A model generated the notes under the pieces. That model was not told the DNA's origin. It saw nothing but the letters and a program-made list of their open reading frames with translations, and searched no databases. The translations under genes and the position numbers were made by a program. This document shows, piece by piece, positions 1 through 4,648 of a stretch of 9,148 bases of DNA. Source of the stretch: Nitrospirae bacterium RBG_13_39_12. Lineage in GTDB: Bacteria > Nitrospirota > Thermodesulfovibrionia > Thermodesulfovibrionales > SM23-35. The stretch is taken from NCBI GenBank assembly GCA_001805125.1, contig MHEF01000089.1, forward strand, positions 24,749 through 33,896. Reading direction: 5' to 3'. How positions within the stretch are numbered: the stretch's first letter is position 1; every line of letters begins with the position of its first letter.

Positions 1-755
1 AGTGCAGAAACAATAGGCAGACATATCCAGAAAAATCTTTTTCTGAACCTGTATGCAAGATAAAGCACGGTTACAGTTATGGCAGTATGTCCACTCGGAA
101 AAGCATCCCTTTTAATGCCCTCAAGCTGGTTCAGGAAGTCCTGGATCGGTCCTGCAACAATAAGACCCTGCAGTTCAGCCGTCTGGAGATGGTCCATGGT
201 AAATCTTGGTCCGAGTGCAGGCATCAGTATATAACCAAGGAATGAAAGGTAGTAACAGAACAGAATCAAAAAAAGAGTCCTGTTAAATTCATCTTTCTGA
301 TTATTCAGCATAAGGACAACGCCGAAGCTTACTGGTACAAAATAGTAAGTAGAATAGGCGATCTGAAGAATATCGGTCAGGACAGGATTCATAATTCTTT
401 CGAGAAATACTGTTGGGTGATTTTTAAAGATAAGATAATCAAGCCTTATCAGTACCGGGTCAATATCCTCCGGATTGACATAGTGTACGATCCATCCAAG
501 GCTGTCAAAAATCACCATTACACAGATAACAGGGAATATTATGTCATAAAAAAGACCCATGAACCTGCTGTTGTTTTTAAACCTGATAATGATAATCTGT
601 GTAATAATGAGAACTGAATAAAGACCTAACAAGAATTGTGCTTCAGGTAATGAACTGTAGAATACAACGGTTAGCACAAAGAGGAATAAAAGGAAGACGA
701 TTGTTACAATCTCTGAAGGTCTCTGTTTAAGTATTATTTCGATTATTCTCCCCAT
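1..755 (-). CDS. PAP2-superfamily (Aur1/inositolphosphotransferase-like) membrane protein, C-terminus cut by window edge
   Basis: I translated this from the minus strand. It is open from ATG at 755 to the window edge, giving 251 residues and no stop. The protein is strongly hydrophobic, with likely membrane segments near residues 17-33, 41-57, 68-91, 132-150 and 160-180. The core phosphatase signature FPSGHTA lies at residues 219-225, with catalytic His 223. It is preceded by the GPRF motif (182-185) typical of the Aur1/PAP2_3 branch. The last motif of the family, with the second catalytic His, would lie beyond the left edge. The family moves or removes phosphate head groups on membrane lipids or lipid carriers; the substrate cannot be read from the sequence. 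The start overlaps the stop of the upstream NYN gene (TGATG), so translation is probably coupled. There is no strong ribosome binding site of its own. I am confident of the superfamily and unsure of the exact reaction. Confidence 0.88.
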   Translation of the reverse strand, partial: MGRIIEIILKQRPSEIVTIVFLLFLFVLTVVFYSSLPEAQFLLGLYSVLIITQIIIIRFKNNSRFMGLFYDIIFPVICVMVIFDSLGWIVHYVNPEDIDPVLIRLDYLIFKNHPTVFLERIMNPVLTDILQIAYSTYYFVPVSFGVVLMLNNQKDEFNRTLFLILFCYYLSFLGYILMPALGPRFTMDHLQTAELQGLIVAGPIQDFLNQLEGIKRDAFPSGHTAITVTVLYLAYRFRKRFFWICLPIVSA

Positions 756-1243
756 CAGAGCTTGCTTAATGCTCTATTGACTGCCTTTTCTTTTTTGGAC
801 AGTTTTCTTGGATTACCTTTTCTGTTGGGTTCAATATATTCCTCATCATTTTCTTCTTTATCAGGATAAGGTGGGCTCTCTTTTTCAATTGTTTTCAGAA
901 AATCCCCGGCTGATACAGGGGTAGAGCCTGACGCCCATGCATAATCTGCAATATCCCTGTCTGATGTCACAACAATCCATACCACCTTCTTACCGGAGAT
1001 TACACGCTTCATAACAGAATCAGCCTTTTCTCCGACTCTCGAATAGATTACCTTTATTCCACCTGTTACATATTGACTCTCGTATGCTTCTCCTGTCTTC
1101 CATCCATCGAATACAACTGTTATGTTATGGCCTTTTTTCTTCCTGTATTGGATAAGAGAATCAATCAGCTTGTCCCTCTGCTTTTTGAGGTCTTTATGAT
1201 AGATGCCTATCAGGTTATAGCCGTCAATGATAATATTAGATAT
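755..1243 (-). CDS. YacP-like NYN-domain ribonuclease with a non-canonical (ATA) start
   Basis: Translating upstream of the in-frame ATG at 1012 shows that this Met is residue 78 of a longer, clearly coding frame of 162 residues. The N-terminus reads SNIIIDGYNLIG, the first strand of a NYN (PIN-like) domain with metal-binding Asp 7. Then follow VVFDGW (43-48), EKADSVM (72-78, acidic residue Asp 75) and VVTSDRDIADYA (91-102, Asp 95). All the acidic active-site blocks of a YacP-type NYN nuclease are therefore present. The C-terminal tail (from about residue 125) is charged, Lys/Glu-rich and probably disordered. No ATG, GTG or TTG exists between the upstream in-frame stop (1267-1265) and the first strand. 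GGAGG at 1255-1251 lies 7 nt before ATA at 1243, the best start; ATC at 1246 is second. The gene sits between the TraB and PAP2 genes with 21 nt and 1-nt overlap spacing, so it is one operon. Starting at 1012 would remove half of the domain and is wrong. Confidence 0.85.
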   Translation of the reverse strand: MSNIIIDGYNLIGIYHKDLKKQRDKLIDSLIQYRKKKGHNITVVFDGWKTGEAYESQYVTGGIKVIYSRVGEKADSVMKRVISGKKVVWIVVTSDRDIADYAWASGSTPVSAGDFLKTIEKESPPYPDKEENDEEYIEPNRKGNPRKLSKKEKAVNRALSKL

Positions 1244-1250
1244 GATGTAA

Positions 1251-1255
1251 CCTCC
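1251..1255 (-). promoter_or_regulatory. Ribosome binding site GGAGG of the NYN gene
   Basis: GGAGG on the minus strand lies 10-14 nt past the TraB stop codon. It is 7 nt before the ATA codon at 1243 and 4 nt before the ATC at 1246. It is a near-perfect Shine-Dalgarno in a place where no standard start codon follows in the right frame. It supports initiation at ATA or ATC. Confidence 0.6.
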
Positions 1256-1264
1256 ATCGAAATT

Positions 1265-2167
1265 TTATAACTGCCTGACAGAATAACCTTTTTCTTTAAG
1301 TATCTCAATAATCCCTTTTTTCCCGACCAGATGTCCTGCACCCACAATAACGAAATAAGCATCATTTGTTCTCAGGAATTCTTCAATTTTCAAAGCCATA
1401 TTCCTGTTTCTTTCATTAACGAATTTCTCATAAACTGATGACAAATCTTTATCTTCCTTGATGCTTTTTGTCATTATTGACTCTATCCCTTTTGCATCGC
1501 CGCTTGTCCATGCTCTTATTAACCTGTCCAGTTCCTTTCCGAGTGTGTTTAAATCCTTCAAAGTATACAATAGAAACATTTCCTGCTCTTTTTCTGAAAA
1601 CTTTGACAGGAGATCTATCTGATAATCAAGACTTTCAAGTTCCAATATCTTCTTTTTCCCTGCAGCTTTTGAAAGGAAATATATATCTATTCCGTAGTTA
1701 GGGTCAAACCCCAGATTTACCATCTCCAGTGACGATAATGTTAATGCCAGAAACCACGGTTTCTGTTTATTGAAAAATTCAAGTGGGATGCCTATCCTTT
1801 CAGATTCCTTTTTAACAAGTTCATATGTCTCCCGGGAAATATGCTTTTTAAGGGTTTCTTCATCTTTATAGAAAGCGCTGCCAAGCAACTTCTCGATATC
1901 AACCTTGCCCAGATCATTAATATTAGCCTCTACTACCAAAAATTTAGATTTATCAAAAGCATCTTCGATCTGTTTGTTGAGTGGATAAAATTCCTTCTTC
2001 AAAAAGTGGATAGAGCCCAGCACATAAACTGTCCCTGTTTCTGATTGAACCTTCCATATAAAGTTTTTCTGATTTTGAGAGAAAGCATCCTTCGTATAAA
2101 CAAACGAATTCAGCAAAATAAGAATTAAAATAAATATTAATAAAAGCCTGTCAATCTTTATCTTCAT
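1265..2167 (-). CDS. TraB/GumN family protein, exported
   Basis: A 300-residue protein. The N-terminus is a classic signal peptide: Lys-rich start, hydrophobic core at about residues 8-23, then a possible cleavage region near DAFSQ (27-31). No lipobox Cys is seen, so it is periplasmic or held by an uncleaved anchor. The mature part begins with the TraB/GumN hallmark GTVYVLGSIH (residues 45-54), followed by Glu 80 in VVEAN. It ends with the second hallmark VIVGAGHL (273-280). These paired GxxH and GxGH motifs form the putative metal-dependent active site of the family; related Tiki proteins are membrane metalloproteases. The enzymatic role of bacterial members is mostly unproven. The start is supported by a GGGTGG purine stretch about 8 nt upstream of the ATG. 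It is the first gene of the TraB-NYN-PAP2 run. Length is normal for the family. Confidence 0.9.
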   Translation of the reverse strand: MKIKIDRLLLIFILILILLNSFVYTKDAFSQNQKNFIWKVQSETGTVYVLGSIHFLKKEFYPLNKQIEDAFDKSKFLVVEANINDLGKVDIEKLLGSAFYKDEETLKKHISRETYELVKKESERIGIPLEFFNKQKPWFLALTLSSLEMVNLGFDPNYGIDIYFLSKAAGKKKILELESLDYQIDLLSKFSEKEQEMFLLYTLKDLNTLGKELDRLIRAWTSGDAKGIESIMTKSIKEDKDLSSVYEKFVNERNRNMALKIEEFLRTNDAYFVIVGAGHLVGKKGIIEILKEKGYSVRQL

Positions 2168-2269
2168 TTCTTATGCCACCCTTTTTAAAACATTAAAAAA
2201 CTGAACATTAGCAGACTGGAAATAATTTACAGATACTAAGAAGTACATAAGTAAGGCATCACTATTGAA

Positions 2270-2343
2270 AAATCTCCCCTACCCCTCTTTATCAAAGAGG
2301 GGCGCATTTCATCCCTTTGGTAAAGGGAGGTCAGGAGGGATTT
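2270..2343. repeat. Palindromic cloverleaf-like intergenic repeat
   Basis: Three nested stems are visible. The outer arms are AAATCTCCCCT (2270-2280) and AGGAGGGATTT (2333-2343), complementary at 9 of 11 positions. Inside are two hairpins: CCCCTCTTT-ATC-AAAGAGGGG (2282-2302, perfect 9-bp stem) and CCCTTT-GGT-AAAGGG (2313-2327, perfect 6-bp stem). The AAATCCC...CCTTT...AAAGGG style is that of dispersed palindromic elements common in environmental bacterial genomes (from memory, not searched). It could be a REP/BIME-like unit or a small non-autonomous transposon. It lies upstream of the TraB gene, so it is not a terminator for any gene here. Confidence 0.7.
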
Positions 2344-2392
2344 TATAATCAATGTCTTCATACTTATGGCCTTATTAGTAAGTGTAGTTTAA

Positions 2393-2605
2393 ATGAAAAC
2401 CTCGCATCAAGCAACTTTACAAAGCAAGGAATTCTGTCCTGAGTACTTTTGGAATCAGGAATACAAAGCAATCCCTGAAGTTGGGAATGTTCTTAGAAGA
2501 CCATTCCGAATCCTACATGTTTATTGAGAGGCTCTGGTTAAACTGGGAGTCATCTCTGAAGAAAAAGTATTAGAAGAGCTTAACCTCAATAATGCAATTG
2601 AATAA
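2393..2605 (+). pseudogene. Unrecognised short reading frame interrupted by TGA
   Basis: From ATG 2393 the frame gives 44 residues and then TGA at 2525-2527. The same frame stays open for 25 more codons and ends at TAA 2603-2605. The part after the stop (EALVKLGVISEEKVLEELNL) looks like the helical end of a real protein, and the part before it (for example VLRRPFRILHVY) is protein-like too. I do not recognise the family. The final stop lies in the left end of the MITE-like element at 2601, so that element may have cut the 3' end off. TGA is used as a normal stop by other genes in the window, so recoding is unlikely. Most likely a decayed gene fragment; chance coding is possible. Confidence 0.3.
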
Positions 2606-2752
2606 TGCAGATGTTGTGATAAAATTTATTTTTCGATACCTTAGTGTACCTTTAACTAACGGTATAACGAATAATTTTATTAATAAAACAAATTAAAATA
2701 ATCTCGATAATTCATCGAGTTAAATAAATTTTTGAACAATATCTGCATTATT
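2601..2752. mobile_element. MITE-like element with 30-bp terminal inverted repeats
   Basis: The left arm at 2601-2630 begins AATAATGCAGAT and the right arm at 2723-2752 ends ATCTGCATTATT. The 30-nt arms are complementary at 26 of 30 positions, with the first 12 perfect. The 92-bp interior is very AT-rich, codes for nothing and contains the hairpin CTCGAT-AATTC-ATCGAG (2703-2719). Just outside the arms, CTTAACC (left, 2579-2585) and GGTTAAG (right, 2755-2761) are also complementary, so the true ends may lie slightly further out. The left side then carries an extra AATAATGCAATTG. I see no clear target-site duplication. It is most likely a non-autonomous transposon (MITE) mobilised by a transposase elsewhere. 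Confidence 0.6.
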
Positions 2753-2834
2753 AGGGTTAAGGAATTCAACAGGCTGAAATTTCAGAACTCTGGTCAATGA
2801 CAAAGCGAACACCTTTGAATATTCTGAATAAATG

Positions 2835-4505
2835 TCAGATCCTATTTAACCCCTCAACAGCTCTCTTATTTGAAGGATCATATTTTATTGTCTTTTCGAA
2901 AGTAGCTTTCGCTCTTAATTTAAATCCGAGGTCTATGTAAGTATGCCCGAGTTCTGCCAGATAGTCAGAATTTGAAGGATCAAATTTGAGAGCTTTACTT
3001 ATTGCCTTTTCTGCATCACGAAATCTCTTCAGCTTGTTATATGATAAACCGAGGTAGAAATAATAATTAGGGACCGAACTGTCGAAGTATATTGCCTGAC
3101 CAAATAGCTCTGCTGCATCCTGATATACCCCCTTTCTGAATGCAGTTTTACCCTCTTGAAACTTAAGTTTCGCTGTATCTATGTTGTTGCTTTTCTTTTT
3201 TGGGGGACTAACTTGCAAGCTCTGGTCATATTTTTTCCTCTCTTCCGGATCTGATAGAGTTTTGTATGCCTCGGAAATATATGAGAATATTACACTCAAT
3301 TTGTTCCGTATAGTCTCTGATTCTATATAGAAATGTTTATCCGGATGGAATTCTTTAGCGGTCTTATAATATACCTTCCTGATCTGACTCAGGTTAGCCT
3401 TCATATCGATACCTAAAATAGCATAGTAGTCTAAAGACTGGTACTTGCTATAGAGGTCTTCAACCTTTTTTACAAATGCTGAATTTACCTCTGACCCGGG
3501 TTCTTTTATTATCTCTACGATACTTCGATCTTCAAGGATACCTTCTCCCTTTGTCTCTATCATGCGTGTGCTGAGCAGTGCACAAAGTATTTTAGTTGTC
3601 TGAAAATTGCTATAAGGTGAAATAGAAAGTACCTCTTTAAAAGTCAGACTGCCATCTATCAGTGACAGGATATTCATATCTGCTTCAGGAAACTTTATAT
3701 CCTGGAATAAATTCAACGGGTCAATAGAGTAGGACAGTATTGAATCCATAGTGGGGCAGATATTTTTAAAGTATTCAGATATATTTATTCTTTTTATCCC
3801 GCGGTAAATGAGGCTTGCAGCACTGAGCTTCAGTGTTATTGCCTCAGCTGGAAGCGAGCCTTCTATAAAAGAAACTTTACCGTCTTCCCAGCGAAAAAGA
3901 CTCAGTATAATCTCTTCTGCCTGGTGTTTGACCGCCCAGATGAGTTCTTTTGGGTTCAGGTAGCCGAGTTCAACAAGAACCTTTCCCAGAGATTTTCCTT
4001 CCTTTTTCAGAATACCAATTTGATAATAATGATCTGAAGTTATCTTCCCGTTTCTGAGCAGAATCTCTTCAAAACGGTCTTCCTCCTGGTTTGAAGTTGC
4101 GAATACCATAGTCCCGTTTTTAATATAAATCCTTTTGTGAATAGGGCCGTTTATAAACTCGAGGACTCCTGTTATGTCACTCCTTTGCATGTCTAAAAGG
4201 ATGTCGGGAAGTTTATAAAATCTTAAAAGACCGGAAAACGACATCTTCTCAAGCCCGACGATAAGGTTAGAATCAGTCTTTTGGAGCCATACTACACGTG
4301 CCTGTATATCTAAATCCATATCCTCGATTTTCAGATCAATGACAGAATTCATTTTAAGGGGCGGTATTCCCTCTATAAAAATACACAGCCCGCTCAGAGA
4401 GAAATCTATAGTGCTGGCCTTAAAAGAATCACCTTCTATAATGATATAGAAATCTGCTTTGTGTCTGTATCTCTTAAAGAGTCTCCTGTCCCTGATAAAT
4501 TCCAT
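2835..4505 (-). CDS. PilZ-DUF4388-J domain-TPR multidomain protein
   Basis: A 556-residue soluble protein with four parts. Residues 7-90 are a PilZ domain with both c-di-GMP contacts: RxxxR (Arg 8-Arg 12) and DxSxxG (DFSLSG, 34-39). Residues 92-320 are a DUF4388 (PatA-like) region, including GVLEF (113-117) and KSLGKVLVELGYL (171-183). Residues 358-430 are a J domain, with YYAILGI (360-366), the DnaK-activating HPD triad (387-389) and SEAYKTLSDPEERKKYD (411-427). Residues 440-556 are about three tetratricopeptide repeats, such as AISKALKFDPSNSDYLAELG (501-520). No zinc-finger or client-binding DnaJ domains are present, so it is a J-like adaptor, not a general DnaJ. It probably recruits Hsp70 or assembles protein complexes in response to c-di-GMP. 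It is divergent from the sensor kinase gene and may be co-regulated. There is no Shine-Dalgarno before the ATG; see the promoter entry. Confidence 0.88.
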   Translation of the reverse strand: MEFIRDRRLFKRYRHKADFYIIIEGDSFKASTIDFSLSGLCIFIEGIPPLKMNSVIDLKIEDMDLDIQARVVWLQKTDSNLIVGLEKMSFSGLLRFYKLPDILLDMQRSDITGVLEFINGPIHKRIYIKNGTMVFATSNQEEDRFEEILLRNGKITSDHYYQIGILKKEGKSLGKVLVELGYLNPKELIWAVKHQAEEIILSLFRWEDGKVSFIEGSLPAEAITLKLSAASLIYRGIKRINISEYFKNICPTMDSILSYSIDPLNLFQDIKFPEADMNILSLIDGSLTFKEVLSISPYSNFQTTKILCALLSTRMIETKGEGILEDRSIVEIIKEPGSEVNSAFVKKVEDLYSKYQSLDYYAILGIDMKANLSQIRKVYYKTAKEFHPDKHFYIESETIRNKLSVIFSYISEAYKTLSDPEERKKYDQSLQVSPPKKKSNNIDTAKLKFQEGKTAFRKGVYQDAAELFGQAIYFDSSVPNYYFYLGLSYNKLKRFRDAEKAISKALKFDPSNSDYLAELGHTYIDLGFKLRAKATFEKTIKYDPSNKRAVEGLNRI

Positions 4506-4511
4506 AGGATA

Positions 4512-4540
4512 AGTTTAGTGAACCTGCGCATTAAGGTCAA
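4512..4540 (-). promoter_or_regulatory. Predicted sigma-70-type promoter of the PilZ/J-domain gene, possibly leaderless
   Basis: On the minus strand, -35 TTGACC (4540-4535, 5 of 6 matches to TTGACA) is followed by a 17-nt spacer and -10 TAAACT (4517-4512, 4 of 6 to TATAAT). Only 6 nt (TATCCT) separate the -10 box from the ATG at 4505. Transcription would start at or within a base or two of the A of ATG. This agrees with the lack of any ribosome binding site. Predicted by eye. Confidence 0.45.
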
Positions 4541-4546
4541 CTATAA

Positions 4547-4574
4547 TTGAAAAAGTTACTTACAAAGTTAGAAT
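4547..4574 (+). promoter_or_regulatory. Predicted sigma-70-type promoter of the sensor kinase gene
   Basis: TTGAAA (4547-4552, 5 of 6) and TAGAAT (4569-4574, 5 of 6) are separated by 16 nt. The -35 box lies only 6 bp from the -35 box of the divergent promoter, so one bound regulator could affect both genes. The resulting leader would be about 65-70 nt. Predicted by eye. Confidence 0.4.
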
Positions 4575-4631
4575 TTTCGTGTTTTTACTCTGTCATGATA
4601 GAATATAAAAAGAACTTGCCAGAATATTTTT

Positions 4632-4640
4632 AAAGGAAGG
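4632..4640 (+). promoter_or_regulatory. Ribosome binding site that sets the kinase start at 4649
   Basis: AAAGGAAGG ends 8 nt before ATG 4649, ideal spacing. A possible upstream GTG at 4640 overlaps the last base of this site and cannot be the start, so the protein begins MFTTKLGK. Confidence 0.75.
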
Positions 4641-4648
4641 TGTTTAAG

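Larger units (their letters stand above)
2168..2834. other. 667-bp intergenic region without an intact gene
   Basis: It separates the start of the TraB gene from the end of the PilZ/J-domain gene. I find no full-length coding frame on either strand. It contains a palindromic repeat (2270-2343), a TGA-broken reading frame (2393-2605) and a MITE-like element (2601-2752). The stretch 2753-2834 has a plus-strand frame that looks protein-like (it includes ISELWSMTKRTP), but it runs on into the antisense of the next gene and I could not assign it. The region looks like a landing site where mobile or repeated DNA has accumulated. Confidence 0.7.

Noticed and set aside
417..617. 66-residue plus-strand open frame
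   Set aside because: It is the shadow of the PAP2-family gene on the minus strand, which has clear family motifs and is open over the whole 755 bp.
755..1012. 85-residue gene starting at ATG 1012
   Set aside because: It is only the C-terminal half of the NYN protein; the conserved N-terminal half is readable directly upstream in the same frame.
2282..2302. Rho-independent terminator
   Set aside because: A perfect stem but no U-run on either side and no gene ending next to it; better explained as part of the three-stem repeat.
2525..2527. TGA read as selenocysteine or reassigned codon
   Set aside because: TGA is the ordinary stop of the NYN, PilZ, kinase, four-helix, NarL-type and REC genes here, and no SECIS-like hairpin is evident after 2527.
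4640..4642. GTG start for the sensor kinase
   Set aside because: It overlaps the last base of the Shine-Dalgarno AAAGGAAGG; the ATG at 4649 has ideal spacing.
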